A DNA stretch of 59,897 nucleotides from Clostridiales bacterium (GCA_012837865.1 DUQJ01000003.1:1-59897); one strand, 5' to 3'; positions 25,553 through 35,659 are shown, counted from the first letter of the stretch. Made by a program: numbers and translations. Notes: generated by a model not told the origin, from the sequence alone.

Positions 25553-27022
25553 ATGATTTATAATAAAGAAAAGAATCCCGGTTGGAATTTTGATAATAGT
25601 TATATTAATCTTCCTAACAAATTATTTACTAAAACAAGTCCTACCCCTGTTTCAAACCCAAAAACAATAATACTAAATAAACAATTAGCAAAAGACATTG
25701 GATTAAATATTGATTTTTTGTTAAGTGAAAATGGATTAGCAGTATTAGCAGGAAACAATACCCCCGAAGAAACTATAACTTTAGCACAAGCTTATGCAGG
25801 ACATCAATTTGGACATTTTACCATGCTAGGAGATGGCAGAGCAATTTTAATTGGAGAGCAGATTACTCCTAAAGGAGAAAGGTTGGATATTCAGCTAAAA
25901 GGCTCTGGCAAAACACCTTATTCGCGAAATGGAGATGGTAGAGCAGCTCTTGGGCCAATGCTTAGAGAATACATTATAAGTGAAGCCTTACATGGTCTTA
26001 AAATACCTACAACACGTAGTTTGGCAGTTGTTAAAACAGACGAGAAAATAATTAGAGAAAGATATTTGCCTGGAGCAATATTAACGAGAGTTGCATCAAG
26101 TCATATTAGAGTCGGAACATTTCAATATATTGCAAATTTTGGAACTCTAGATGAATTAAAAGAATTAGCAGATTATACAATCAAAAGACATTACCCAAAC
26201 ATAGAGTATATTGATAATAAATATTTGTTATTAATAAGGGAAATGGCTAAAAGACAATCGTCTTTGATTGCAAAATGGCAATTGATAGGTTTCATACATG
26301 GTGTTATGAATACAGATAATATGACTATTAGTGGTGAAGCTATTGATTTTGGTCCTTGCGCATTTATGGACATTTACGATCCAGATACAAAGTTTAGTTC
26401 AATTGATCGTAATGGACGATATGCTTATGGTAAGCAACCTAGTATAGGAGCCTGGAATATTGCAAGATTTGCTGAAACTTTATTACCATTAATACATGAT
26501 AATAAAGAAGAGGCTATTAAACTAGCTAATGATGAAATTGCAAGATTTTATATAAACGTTAATAGTTTTTGGATAAATGGAATGCGGGCTAAATTAGGTA
26601 TTTTTAATGAAGAAATAGAAGATGAAAATCTTGTTAATGAATTATTGGATTTAATTAAGAATACAAAAACTGATTTTACAAATACATTTAAGAGTTTAAC
26701 GATTAATAAATTAAATGTAATGCAGATATTTAAAACAATTGAATTTGTTAAATGGCAAGAAAAATGGATGGCAAGACTTGATAGACAAAAAGAATCAAAA
26801 CTAGAATCAGAAGAATTAATGAAATCAAATAATCCATCTGTCATTCCAAGAAATCATAGAGTAGAAGAAGCGTTAGAAGCTGCAGATAATAATGATTTTA
26901 GCTTAATGCATAAGCTTAATAATATACTTTCTAATCCTTATGAATATTCTAGTGAGCAAGATGAATACAGCTTATTACCTAAGGATGTTCAAGCAAATTA
27001 TATGACTTTTTGTGGAACATAA
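25553..27022 (+). CDS. selO: SelO/YdiU-family protein adenylyltransferase
   Basis: A 489-residue pseudokinase-fold enzyme of the SelO family, known to transfer AMP from ATP to Ser/Thr/Tyr of proteins in redox stress. Family phrases are complete: [45 protein letters not shown] and [12 protein letters not shown]...DFGPCAFMD. The C-terminus FCGT keeps a single Cys where eukaryotic forms have selenocysteine. AGGAGG is 12 bases before the ATG, a longer spacing than usual. It lies after the sugar cluster and before a strong terminator. Confidence 0.93.
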   Translation: MIYNKEKNPGWNFDNSYINLPNKLFTKTSPTPVSNPKTIILNKQLAKDIGLNIDFLLSENGLAVLAGNNTPEETITLAQAYAGHQFGHFTMLGDGRAILIGEQITPKGERLDIQLKGSGKTPYSRNGDGRAALGPMLREYIISEALHGLKIPTTRSLAVVKTDEKIIRERYLPGAILTRVASSHIRVGTFQYIANFGTLDELKELADYTIKRHYPNIEYIDNKYLLLIREMAKRQSSLIAKWQLIGFIHGVMNTDNMTISGEAIDFGPCAFMDIYDPDTKFSSIDRNGRYAYGKQPSIGAWNIARFAETLLPLIHDNKEEAIKLANDEIARFYINVNSFWINGMRAKLGIFNEEIEDENLVNELLDLIKNTKTDFTNTFKSLTINKLNVMQIFKTIEFVKWQEKWMARLDRQKESKLESEELMKSNNPSVIPRNHRVEEALEAADNNDFSLMHKLNNILSNPYEYSSEQDEYSLLPKDVQANYMTFCGT

Positions 27023-27036
27023 AAAGGGTGAAAATT

Positions 27037-27117
27037 AAAAACCTCTTAAATAACAGCGGTCTGCTATTGTATATATAGCATATAATTAAAAGGTCATGTG
27101 TTATTTAAGGGGTTTTT
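27037..27117 (+). terminator. Very long nested terminator after selO
   Basis: A 19-bp stem with one G-U pair (27037-27055 with 27099-27117) ends in a T run. Its 43-base loop contains a second small hairpin (TGCTAT with ATAGCA). The G-U pair fits the + strand RNA. It is larger than needed for a terminator; see findings. Confidence 0.85.
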
Positions 27118-27125
27118 ATTTTTCA

Positions 27126-27154
27126 TTGACAGCTATATATTGTTTTGTTATACT
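27126..27154 (+). promoter_or_regulatory. Promoter of the zinc-ribbon protein gene
   Basis: TTGACA (27126-27131) and TATACT (27149-27154) have a 17-base spacer, directly after the selO terminator. Confidence 0.8.
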
Positions 27155-27215
27155 TTGAATCAGATAATTAAAATAAAAATTAATAAGTGGTTTATATATG
27201 AGAGCGAGGGAGTTT

Positions 27216-29024
27216 ATGATTTGTGAAAAATGTGGGAATGAAAACAATCAAGAAAGTATGTTTTGTAATAATTGCGGCGCGGATTTAAGCAGTCAAGTTA
27301 ATACAGCAGACATGCAAATTAACGAAATGGATAACCAACAACAAATGCCTAATCTTAGTGAAGAGGATAATCATTCTAGTGAAGGTTACAATGATGATGA
27401 ATATGATCTATCTAAACAAAAGAAAAGTAAAATGCCAATATTCGCAGGTTTGGCAGTTTTAGTTGCAGTCATCACACTAATAGCTGTTTTATTTTATCCA
27501 AAACTAACAGTTACAGTAATGGGACATGAGGCATATTATTTAAAAGCAGAAAAAAAGTTTGTTGAAGAAGAGTTTGCTTTTTTAATGAACATCTTTAAAT
27601 CAATTAATAAAACAGAACTACACAGTGAAACAGATATAAGCTTTGATACAAAGGGATTAGAGAATGAGATTCCTGGAATTTCAGAATTGATAGATAAATA
27701 TAGTATTAATTTGGTTACTGATATTGATTCTAAAACAAAAAGAATGAGGTCTGATTTTACTATTTTACGTGAAAACAAATCAATTATTAAAATGCGTATG
27801 CAAGAAGATGATAAAGCAACTAGTTTTTCACTTCCTGAATATTCAGAAAACCAAATTGTTCAACCATATTCACAATGGAACAATCTGTCAATGGAAAAGA
27901 ATGACGATGACCTAGTTGAAATGACGGGCTTAACAGCAAAAGAAACGCAGGAACTTTCAAAAAGAATTATGAAAAACATAATTACAGATTCTTTTGATAA
28001 AAAGGATATAAAACTTGGTAAAGATAAATACAAAGAAAAAAGATATTCAACAACAACATTTGTTGTTGATAAAAAAGTCCTTAATAAGATGTTAAAAGGA
28101 TTCCTTTCTATGTTAGAAGATGATGAACTACTCCGTACATATATAAAAAGCAGTTATAATTATGTTATGGAAAACAATTCTGAGTTAATAGGAGAAATGT
28201 TTGATGATTTTGAGTCTGATGATGCCTTTTTAGAAGATTTTATAGAAAATTATAAAGAAGAAATGATGGATGTAAAACTTGACGATCCTATATTATACAC
28301 AGTCTTTTATAGCGGGAAAAAAGAAATTGTAGCAAGACGAATAACTGTAGAGGATAATGAAGGAGAAATCTTAATAGGTAAATATAAGGATGGATCTGAA
28401 AATGTTTTTGAGATTACTGTAAAGGATGAATATAAAACAATTCTAGAGTTTATAAATAAAGAAAATAAATCCGGCTCATTAGTTGAAGGAAATATGAAAT
28501 TATCAATAGAAGATAAAAGTTTATTTAAAATAAATTATAGTTTTAAACCTAATGAAACTATTGAAAAGATCCCTGTATTTGTTGGTGAAATAAAAATCAC
28601 AACAGAACAGTTGCCAGGGGCAAAAATCTTGTATACAAGTAAAAAAGAAGATAAAAGATTAAAAACAGTAATTGAACTTTCTGCTGAAGGAAGCTACTGT
28701 TCAATACTAATGGATACTACTTTTTCAGCAAAAGCTGATTTGAAGGATTTCTCTATAGATAAAGAAACGACATTAAAAGATGAAGAGTTGCAAGACATTG
28801 CTTTACAATTATTAGAGAAGCTGGGAGGAATTCCAGAACTAAATGGCTTATCTTATTTGTTAGGAAATCCATTTAATAATAGTTATTATGATGACTACGA
28901 TTATGATGATTACGAAGATAATCAAGAATTCTCTTATGAAGACTATGAAACATATTATGAAAACTATCAAGAAGGCGATCCTGATTTATATTTTGATGGT
29001 TTTGGTTGGAGAAAAGACCAATAA
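27216..29024 (+). CDS. Zinc-ribbon, single-pass membrane protein with acidic tail
   Basis: A 602-residue protein of unknown function. The N-terminus is a zinc ribbon (C3, C6, C17, C20). An acidic/Gln-rich linker, a basic KQKKSK stretch and one membrane helix (about 75-94) follow. The remaining 500 residues are probably outside the cell. They contain repeated beta-rich stretches and end in a Tyr/Asp/Glu-rich tail (about 555-592). Zinc-ribbon plus one helix plus a large outer domain is common in Firmicute membrane proteins annotated only by domain. I use the ATG at 27216, since the zinc ribbon begins there; an ATG six codons earlier is possible. Confidence 0.8.
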   Translation: MICEKCGNENNQESMFCNNCGADLSSQVNTADMQINEMDNQQQMPNLSEEDNHSSEGYNDDEYDLSKQKKSKMPIFAGLAVLVAVITLIAVLFYPKLTVTVMGHEAYYLKAEKKFVEEEFAFLMNIFKSINKTELHSETDISFDTKGLENEIPGISELIDKYSINLVTDIDSKTKRMRSDFTILRENKSIIKMRMQEDDKATSFSLPEYSENQIVQPYSQWNNLSMEKNDDDLVEMTGLTAKETQELSKRIMKNIITDSFDKKDIKLGKDKYKEKRYSTTTFVVDKKVLNKMLKGFLSMLEDDELLRTYIKSSYNYVMENNSELIGEMFDDFESDDAFLEDFIENYKEEMMDVKLDDPILYTVFYSGKKEIVARRITVEDNEGEILIGKYKDGSENVFEITVKDEYKTILEFINKENKSGSLVEGNMKLSIEDKSLFKINYSFKPNETIEKIPVFVGEIKITTEQLPGAKILYTSKKEDKRLKTVIELSAEGSYCSILMDTTFSAKADLKDFSIDKETTLKDEELQDIALQLLEKLGGIPELNGLSYLLGNPFNNSYYDDYDYDDYEDNQEFSYEDYETYYENYQEGDPDLYFDGFGWRKDQ

Positions 29025-29057
29025 TATATAAAAATAAAAACATATAAAAATATAAAG

Positions 29058-29095
29058 GAAAAGAGTGGTTGAATAAGCCACTCCTTTTCTATTTA
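29058..29095. terminator. Terminator between the zinc-ribbon gene and murF
   Basis: A stem of about 11 bp with one bulge (GAAAAG-AGTGG with CCACT-C-CTTTTC) lies between convergent genes, with T-rich sequence on the + side and A-rich sequence before it, so it may act both ways. Confidence 0.7.
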
Positions 29096-29100
29096 AACAC

Positions 29101-30459
29101 CTAGTGCAGAAACTTTATAATTTCATTAAATTTCATTCCATTAGATGCTTTTACTAAAATAGTATCTCCTGATCTTATAATGGAAGAAAGTTGGTTGATT
29201 AATTCATCTCGAGTTTTAAAATATAATATATTTGTATTTGAGTTTTCTAAAGCACCTTCATACATATGATAGGAAAGTTCACCAACACATATTAAAAGAT
29301 CAAGTCTTGTTGAAGCATATCTGCCGATTTCATTATGAAGAATATTTTCATCCTTGCCCAATTCAAACATATCACCAAGTATAGCTACTTTTCTACCATT
29401 TGCCATGGCTAAAAGATCTATGGCAGCGCGCATTGAGATGGGATTAGCATTATAGCAATCATCAATAATTACTTGATTTCCACTTTGAATGACATTACTT
29501 CTTCCATTTAAAGTTTTAACTTCATTAAATCCTAATAATATTTCATTGTAGTTCATTCCAATAAACAGGCCTACAGAAGCCGCAGCTAATGCATTATATA
29601 CCATATGTTGACCTGGAAGAGGAATATTTGTTTTATAGGATTTGTTATTTATATGTATATCAAAGCTACTTCCTAGTAAGCCTTTTGAGACTAAATTATT
29701 TGCGAATATATCATTTTTAGAATCTAGTCCAAATCGTATTGGTTTGATACTGCCTACCATATCGATAGTAGAGAGCATATCATCATCACCATTAATAATT
29801 ACCTTTCCATTTTCACTTATAAAATCAAAGATTTCTGTCTTTGCTTTTAATACACCCACTCTTGAACCAAGCTTTTCTAAATGGCATTCCCCTATATTAG
29901 TGATTACTACGATATCTGGTTTAGCTATTTCACTAAGTCTATGCATTTCATTAAAATCATTTATCCCCATCTCAAGGATAGCAATTTGATGGTGGTTCCG
30001 AATCTTTAGTAGGGTAAGAGGCATTCCTATTTCATTGTTATAATTACCTTCTGTTTTTAACACATCATATTTTCTAGAAAGAACAGAACTAATAAATTCT
30101 TTTGTACTTGTTTTCCCTACGCTACCAGTAATTCCTATAATCTTAACATCAAGCTGCATACGATAATATTTAGCTATATCCTTTAAAGCAATAAGACTAT
30201 TTTCTACCAAAATATATGTACCTTTAGGATTTGTAGGGGCCTTTTCACAGATTACTGCAGCCGCACCTTTATCAAAAGCATCATCAATAAAATGATGACC
30301 ATCAACATGTTCACCTTTAGTTGCAATAAAAAGAAAATTATTCTCTATTAGTCTAGAGTCTATAGCAACGCCAGATACATTAGTGTTTTTGGAACTTTTG
30401 TATTCGTATAAATTACCATTACAAGCAAGAGCTATTGCATCCAATGTCATTTTTATCAT
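29101..30459 (-). CDS. murF: UDP-MurNAc-tripeptide--D-Ala-D-Ala ligase
   Basis: Adds D-Ala-D-Ala to UDP-MurNAc-tripeptide, the last cytoplasmic step of the peptidoglycan precursor. The ATP loop GITGSVGKTSTK is near residue 110, followed by the Mur ligase central domain (ILEMGIN, VITNIGECHLEKLGS, INGDDD) and C-terminal domain (DDCYNANPISM, LGDMFELG). I use the ATG at 30459 (452 residues). A GTG three codons upstream is also open, but it sits only two bases from the AAAGGA site. It directly follows ddl, which makes its substrate. Confidence 0.95.
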   Translation of the reverse strand: MIKMTLDAIALACNGNLYEYKSSKNTNVSGVAIDSRLIENNFLFIATKGEHVDGHHFIDDAFDKGAAAVICEKAPTNPKGTYILVENSLIALKDIAKYYRMQLDVKIIGITGSVGKTSTKEFISSVLSRKYDVLKTEGNYNNEIGMPLTLLKIRNHHQIAILEMGINDFNEMHRLSEIAKPDIVVITNIGECHLEKLGSRVGVLKAKTEIFDFISENGKVIINGDDDMLSTIDMVGSIKPIRFGLDSKNDIFANNLVSKGLLGSSFDIHINNKSYKTNIPLPGQHMVYNALAAASVGLFIGMNYNEILLGFNEVKTLNGRSNVIQSGNQVIIDDCYNANPISMRAAIDLLAMANGRKVAILGDMFELGKDENILHNEIGRYASTRLDLLICVGELSYHMYEGALENSNTNILYFKTRDELINQLSSIIRSGDTILVKASNGMKFNEIIKFLH

Positions 30460-30474
30460 TTTATTCACATTCCT

Positions 30475-31503
30475 TTATTTATATTTTTTTAATGAAATTT
30501 CAATGATGTTCTCACACAATTCATCAAAACTCATTCCAATGGCCTGGGCTTCTTGGGGAAGAAGAGATGTAGGTGTCATTCCAGGAAGAGTATTTGCTTC
30601 TAAACAAAATATATTATTTGTATCATTTAATAAAAAATCCATTCTACTATATGTTTTTATGCGTAATGCCTTGTAAACATCTTCAGCGATTTTTTGCATT
30701 TCAGCACTAATGGTTTCATCTAAATCGGCAGGGCAAGTTTCAACAGCACTTCCTGCTTGGTATTTATTCTTATAATCATAGAAGCTTACTAGGGGAGCAA
30801 TTTCAATAACTGGTAGCGCTTTACCATCGATTACACCTACAGAGAACTCTCTTCCCTTTATATACTGTTCGATAATAACTTCGTCACCATAGTTAAAGGC
30901 TTCTGCAAGAGCAGTTTCCATTTCATCACTAGAATTTGCAATTGAAACACCGACACTAGAACCACCACGACTTGCTTTAACTATACAAGGATACTTATCC
31001 CAATGGAAGTCATTGCCCTTTATTAAATGAATGCCTGCTGGAGTTGGAATTTTATAAAATGAGAAAATTTCTTTTGAAATAGCTTTGTCCATAGCCAAGG
31101 CACTACTGGTATAATCAGTTCCTGTATATTTAATTCCTAATAAATCAAATGCTGCCTGAATTTTACCGTCTTCCCCATTTTCCCCATGTAAGGCTAGGAA
31201 TACAATATCAGCCTTATTACAGATATCAATTACATTAGGTCCAAAGAATGAGTTAGACTTATCCTTCCTTAGGGATTTAATATATTCTAAATTGGGATTA
31301 CTTTCTTTTATATCAGATATGTCTTCAGACCAATCTATATTTAAATTAAAGATGTCATATATATTACCTTCATATCCTAAATAAACATCAAGTAAAATAG
31401 CTTGATGATTGTTGTTTTTCAATGCTTTATAAATCATAGCACCTGTTATTAATGATACATCTCTTTCTGTACTAGTTCCACCTGCTAATACCACTACTTT
31501 CAT
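30475..31503 (-). CDS. ddl: D-alanine--D-alanine ligase
   Basis: ATP-grasp enzyme that joins two D-Ala molecules for the peptidoglycan stem peptide. The 342-residue chain shows VLAGGTSTERDVSL, ALHGENGEDG, the KASRGGSSVGV ATP-grasp loop, EQYIKGREFSVGVI and the LEANTLPGMTPTSLLPQ end motif. A Tyr in the YTGTDYTSSALAMDK region fits the D-Ala-specific rather than the D-lactate form, though I cannot be certain by eye. GAGGAA precedes the ATG. It is operonic with murF. Confidence 0.95.
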   Translation of the reverse strand: MKVVVLAGGTSTERDVSLITGAMIYKALKNNNHQAILLDVYLGYEGNIYDIFNLNIDWSEDISDIKESNPNLEYIKSLRKDKSNSFFGPNVIDICNKADIVFLALHGENGEDGKIQAAFDLLGIKYTGTDYTSSALAMDKAISKEIFSFYKIPTPAGIHLIKGNDFHWDKYPCIVKASRGGSSVGVSIANSSDEMETALAEAFNYGDEVIIEQYIKGREFSVGVIDGKALPVIEIAPLVSFYDYKNKYQAGSAVETCPADLDETISAEMQKIAEDVYKALRIKTYSRMDFLLNDTNNIFCLEANTLPGMTPTSLLPQEAQAIGMSFDELCENIIEISLKKYK

Positions 31504-31549
31504 GAATGTTCCTCACTTTCAATAACCACAATATATTTCTCTACTTCAT

Positions 31550-31578
31550 ATTATAACTATTTCGTAAATAGGTGTCTA
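31550..31578 (-). promoter_or_regulatory. ddl-murF promoter
   Basis: On the minus strand TAGACA (31578-31573) and TATAAT (31555-31550) are 17 bases apart, about 45 bases before the ddl ATG. Confidence 0.7.
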
Positions 31579-31668
31579 GTAAATGTTTGTATCTTTTGTT
31601 TTTAACCTATTCAAAACAATTAAATTATGGTAAAATTATGATATAAAAACAGGTAAGGGAGACCCAAT

Positions 31669-32568
31669 ATGGCATATGACTTACATAATAAATTAGTAAT
31701 AGGAATTTCATCTAGAGCTTTATTTGATTTAGAATTAGAAAACAATATATTTAATGAAAAAGGATTAAATAAATATGAAAGTTTTCAAGTAAAACATGAA
31801 AATATATCCTTGGAAGAGGGGACGGCATATGCCTTGGTGAAGGCCCTATTAAATTTGAATAAAAAATTTGATGAACCCATAGTCGAAGTGATTGTTATAT
31901 CAAGAAACAGTCCGGAAACAGGATTGAGAGTCTTTAACTCAATTGAGTCTAAAAATCTGGGGATAAATAGAGCGGCATTTACAGGTGGAGAAGAGATTGC
32001 TAAATATTTGTCCGCTTTTGATGTTGATTTATTTTTATCTAAAAATGAATTAGATGTCCAAGAAGCAATAGATGCTGGCTTTGCAGCTGCACTTATTTAT
32101 GATGTACCAAATGAGTTTACACCTGATGATAAGGAAATAAGGATAGCTTTTGATGGAGATGCAGTTATCTTCTCAGAAGAATCAGAAATTATATATAAAA
32201 CAAAAGGTCTAGAAGAATTTTTGGACCATGAAAAAGCGAATGCTGAAAAGGCTTTGCCAGATGGTCCCTTTGCTAAATTATTGAAAACATTATCAACTAT
32301 TAAACAAAAATATCCCCAAATGTTAAGGATTGCAATAGTTACAGCAAGAAATTATCCCGCACATAAAAGAGTAATTCTTACTTTGCGTCAATGGAATGTT
32401 GATGTTGATGCAGCTTTTTTTCTTGGAGGAGTAGAGAAGAAAGCAGTATTAAAAGCATTTAATGCTCATATATTCTTTGATGATCAAGATGTACATGTAA
32501 AACCTGCTTCAGAGAATATTCCATCAGGTAGGGTGCCATATAAATCAGATTCCAATCTTATCAGCTAG
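31669..32568 (+). CDS. Cytosolic 5'-nucleotidase (PF06189 family)
   Basis: A 299-residue protein of the 5'-nucleotidase type I family, which dephosphorylates nucleoside monophosphates. Recognisable segments are LVIGISSRALFDLE, the VEVIVISRNSPETGLRVFNSI motif, RIAFDGDAVIFSEE with its paired acidic residues, IVTARNYPAHKRVI and FFLGGVEKKAVL. AAGGGAG precedes the ATG. Its last 24 bases overlap the 3' end of the ABC-F gene on the other strand. Confidence 0.88.
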   Translation: MAYDLHNKLVIGISSRALFDLELENNIFNEKGLNKYESFQVKHENISLEEGTAYALVKALLNLNKKFDEPIVEVIVISRNSPETGLRVFNSIESKNLGINRAAFTGGEEIAKYLSAFDVDLFLSKNELDVQEAIDAGFAAALIYDVPNEFTPDDKEIRIAFDGDAVIFSEESEIIYKTKGLEEFLDHEKANAEKALPDGPFAKLLKTLSTIKQKYPQMLRIAIVTARNYPAHKRVILTLRQWNVDVDAAFFLGGVEKKAVLKAFNAHIFFDDQDVHVKPASENIPSGRVPYKSDSNLIS

Positions 32569-34332
32569 ATCATGTAGATATATCCATCTCTCCATTTTTT
32601 CTTCTAAAGAAAGTTCTATATCTTCTTTTTGGGTAATTAATTCATTTAATCTAGAAAAATCTGTTGCATGTTCTATAATTAGTTTTTCAATATTTTCAAG
32701 CTCTGCTTCAAGATTTGCAACATCATTATCAATAGTTTCAAATTCCCTTTGTTCATTATAGGTGAACTTAGGCCTGTCATCTTTGCTCTTCCAAGTTTTC
32801 ATACTAGAGCTTGTTTTTTTGTTGATCTCTAAAACTTCTTTAGCTTCTGACTTTTTCATAAAAACATAATCAGAGAAATTACCTTCGTATTGCTTGATTT
32901 CGCCGTTTCCTTCAAAAGCAAATATTCGTGTTGCAATTTTATCCAAGAAATAACGATCATGTGACACAGTAATAACAATTCCGCCAAAGCTATCAAGATA
33001 ATCCTCTAGGATAGCTAAAGTTTGTATATCCAAATCATTGGTTGGCTCATCAAGTATTAAAATATTAGGTGCTTCCATTAAGACTTTTAATAGATAAAGT
33101 CTGCGTTTTTCTCCACCAGATAATCTTTCGATTAGTGTATATTGCATTGAAGAGTCAAAAAGGAATTTTTCACACATTTGCGATGCGGTAACAGTTCCAT
33201 CTATTGTTTGAATATACTCAGCCGTATCTTTTATATAATCAATAACTCTTAGACTTTCATCTAAAAGTTCGTTTTGCTGTGAGAAATATCCAAGTTGTAC
33301 CGTAGTCCCTATCTCTATTTGGCCGGAATCAGCTTTAGCTAATCCTGCTATTATATTTAATAAAGTAGATTTACCACAGCCATTTGGCCCTATAATTCCA
33401 ATTCTATCATCTTTTAAGAAGATATAAGAAAAGTTATTTATTAAAATCTTTTTATCATATGCTTTTTGAATATCTATTAATTCAATGGTTTTTTTACCAA
33501 GGCGTGTTGATAATGAATTGATTTCAACCCTACCATCAACTTCAATTGTTTTGCGATCACGCAATTCTTCAAAGCGCTGTATATGAGCCTTTTGCTTGGT
33601 GGATCTAGCTCTTGCGCCCCGTCTAATCCATTCTAATTCTTTTTTATAAAGGGTTTTATCTTTACGTTCTGTTGCAAGGACCCTATCCTCTCTAGCTGCT
33701 TTTAATTCAATAAATTGACTAAAGTTAGCCTTATAACTGTAAACCTGTCCCTTATCTATCTCAACTATTTTATTAACTACATTATCAAGAAAGTAACGAT
33801 CATGAGTAACCATAACAAAAGCACCTTGGAATTTTTTGAGGTAAAGTTCTAGCCATTCTGCCATTTCACTATCCAAATGGTTAGTCGGTTCATCTAGCAC
33901 CAAAATCTCCGCAGGAGTTAGAAGTGTCCGAACTAAGGCAATTCGTTTCTTTTCACCTCCAGATAATTTTTCTGTAGAAAGGTTTAAATGCATAATTCCA
34001 AGTTTTTGTAACATGGATATGGCTTCACCTTCAAGGTTATGATATTCTTTTTCAGCTTTTTGGTTAAGGAGTACATTTTCTAGTATGGATAAATTATCAT
34101 CAAAATCAGGTAATTGTGGAAGATATCCTATTCTAACATGGTTACCACTAACTACAGTACCTGAATCGGGAAACTCTAGGCCTGTAATTATCTTTAATAA
34201 GGTGGATTTACCTGTTCCATTAATTCCAATTACACCTATTTTATCACCTTCATGGATGCTAAAATCAACTTCATCAAAGAGCATGCGTTGGGTATAACTT
34301 TTACTCATTTTATCTATTGTTAATAAATTCAT
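32545..34332 (-). CDS. ABC-F family ATPase (Uup-like)
   Basis: A 595-residue soluble protein with two ABC domains and no membrane part. Walker A loops are GINGTGKST and GPNGCGKST; signatures are LSGGEKKR and LSGGEKRR; Walker B ends in LDEPTNHLD and LDEPTNDLD. A charged linker (about 225-300) separates the halves, and a C-terminal coiled coil (from about 530) is of the Uup type. ABC-F proteins bind the ribosomal E site or act in DNA and ribosome maintenance; some protect from antibiotics. The Uup-like tail favours a housekeeping role. AGAGGAT precedes the ATG. Confidence 0.92.
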   Translation of the reverse strand: MNLLTIDKMSKSYTQRMLFDEVDFSIHEGDKIGVIGINGTGKSTLLKIITGLEFPDSGTVVSGNHVRIGYLPQLPDFDDNLSILENVLLNQKAEKEYHNLEGEAISMLQKLGIMHLNLSTEKLSGGEKKRIALVRTLLTPAEILVLDEPTNHLDSEMAEWLELYLKKFQGAFVMVTHDRYFLDNVVNKIVEIDKGQVYSYKANFSQFIELKAAREDRVLATERKDKTLYKKELEWIRRGARARSTKQKAHIQRFEELRDRKTIEVDGRVEINSLSTRLGKKTIELIDIQKAYDKKILINNFSYIFLKDDRIGIIGPNGCGKSTLLNIIAGLAKADSGQIEIGTTVQLGYFSQQNELLDESLRVIDYIKDTAEYIQTIDGTVTASQMCEKFLFDSSMQYTLIERLSGGEKRRLYLLKVLMEAPNILILDEPTNDLDIQTLAILEDYLDSFGGIVITVSHDRYFLDKIATRIFAFEGNGEIKQYEGNFSDYVFMKKSEAKEVLEINKKTSSSMKTWKSKDDRPKFTYNEQREFETIDNDVANLEAELENIEKLIIEHATDFSRLNELITQKEDIELSLEEKMERWIYLHDLADKIGI

Positions 34333-34532
34333 TTATTTAATCCTCTCTAAGGGCAAACATCATATTTACAAGGAAAATCGTAACATAATAAAAGTAAAAT
34401 GTCTAGTTATCAGTTTAAAATTAAAGATAAATCCCCTAATAAAGAATAATAGAAATTAATAAAAATGATTGTTAAAACATGTGAAATATTATATACTTAT
34501 TTATGTATAAACATTCAAAGGGAGGAAATAAA

Positions 34533-35477
34533 ATGAAATATAATAGGATTTCAGTAAAAGATGCATTTAGGGTAACGGCTCCATTTATTGCAGTAAGAAC
34601 TTTAGTATACTTAGTGACAACGATAATCATGGTACTGGCAGGTGCAATTGGATTATTATTAATGATGAAGGGGGGCGGCATTGGTATATATTTAGGGCTT
34701 TTTATAATTATTGCAAGCATTGCATTTTCTAAATGGGTAGAGAGATACATACTGTATTTAATTAAGGCAGGTCATATATTCACCATAACAGAGTATATAA
34801 GGACAGGTAATGCACCTCAAACAGAAAAAGGTTATAAAAATGTATTGGCATTTGGTACAGAAACAGTAAAAAAATATTTTGGATCAACAAATGTTGCTTT
34901 TATAGCTGATACATTGATTTCAAAATCAGTTAATCAAATTATGAGGTTTTTAAATAGAATAGGGAACTTTCTATCATTTATTCCAGGAGCAGCAAAATTA
35001 ATAGAAATTATTTCTATGGTATTAGGTATAGCATTAAATTATATTGATGAGGCAATTTTAAGCTACATATTTATGCATGGAGAAGAAACAAACTCATGGA
35101 AAAAAGCTTGTGACGCAATTGTATATTATGGTCAAAGCTGGAAGAAGATGATCAAAGGGGCAGCGAAAGTTGCAATCTCAATTATAGTGTTCCGTTTTGC
35201 TGTTTTAGCACTTGGACTTTTTGTTGGTCTTATTGTTGCTGGAGGATCGGGTGCTGTAATAGGATTTTTTGCTGGATATATTATTATGTACGCTTTAAAT
35301 AAAATAGTAATTGATTTATATGCAACTGTAATAATGATAAATGATTATTACGCAGCGATTGAAGGGCAGGCTTTACAAACAGATTTATATGCAAAGTTTA
35401 GTAAGGCTTCATCTAAATTTAAAGAATTGATTGGAAAAACAAATCAGGGTGTAGAAAACATAGAGATAGCTAATTAA
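34533..35477 (+). CDS. Multi-pass membrane protein of unknown function
   Basis: A 314-residue membrane protein. Strong hydrophobic segments lie at about 13-45, 50-70, 145-185 and 220-270. A polar middle (TITEYIRTGNAPQTEK...) and a hydrophilic Lys-rich tail separate or end them. GGGAGG lies before the ATG at 34533; an earlier in-frame ATG has no ribosome site. I do not firmly recognise the family. The C-terminal third loosely recalls choline-transporter-like (CTL/SLC44) proteins. It stands alone between an ABC-F gene on the other strand and a tRNA. Confidence 0.7.
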   Translation: MKYNRISVKDAFRVTAPFIAVRTLVYLVTTIIMVLAGAIGLLLMMKGGGIGIYLGLFIIIASIAFSKWVERYILYLIKAGHIFTITEYIRTGNAPQTEKGYKNVLAFGTETVKKYFGSTNVAFIADTLISKSVNQIMRFLNRIGNFLSFIPGAAKLIEIISMVLGIALNYIDEAILSYIFMHGEETNSWKKACDAIVYYGQSWKKMIKGAAKVAISIIVFRFAVLALGLFVGLIVAGGSGAVIGFFAGYIIMYALNKIVIDLYATVIMINDYYAAIEGQALQTDLYAKFSKASSKFKELIGKTNQGVENIEIAN

Positions 35478-35595
35478 TATAAGAAGATATAAAATTTTAT
35501 AGGAAGATTTTTAAAGGAATTAAAAAAAGAAAGAGCTTTACGAGAATAAATATTATTAATGAATCATAAATAAGAGAAAATAGTGAAATTTCCTC

Positions 35596-35624
35596 TTGAC
35601 AAAGCAACTGCTTCTTCATATAAT
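35596..35624 (+). promoter_or_regulatory. tRNA-Met promoter
   Basis: A full consensus promoter: TTGACA (35596-35601), 17-base spacer, TATAAT (35619-35624). It starts transcription about 30 bases before the tRNA. Confidence 0.9.
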
Positions 35625-35659
35625 AATTGTTGTGTTTGAAAATCGAACACAATTAATAT

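Noticed and set aside
32545-34332. Calling the ABC-F protein an antibiotic protection factor
   Set aside because: The Uup-type C-terminal coiled coil and the housekeeping context favour a general role.
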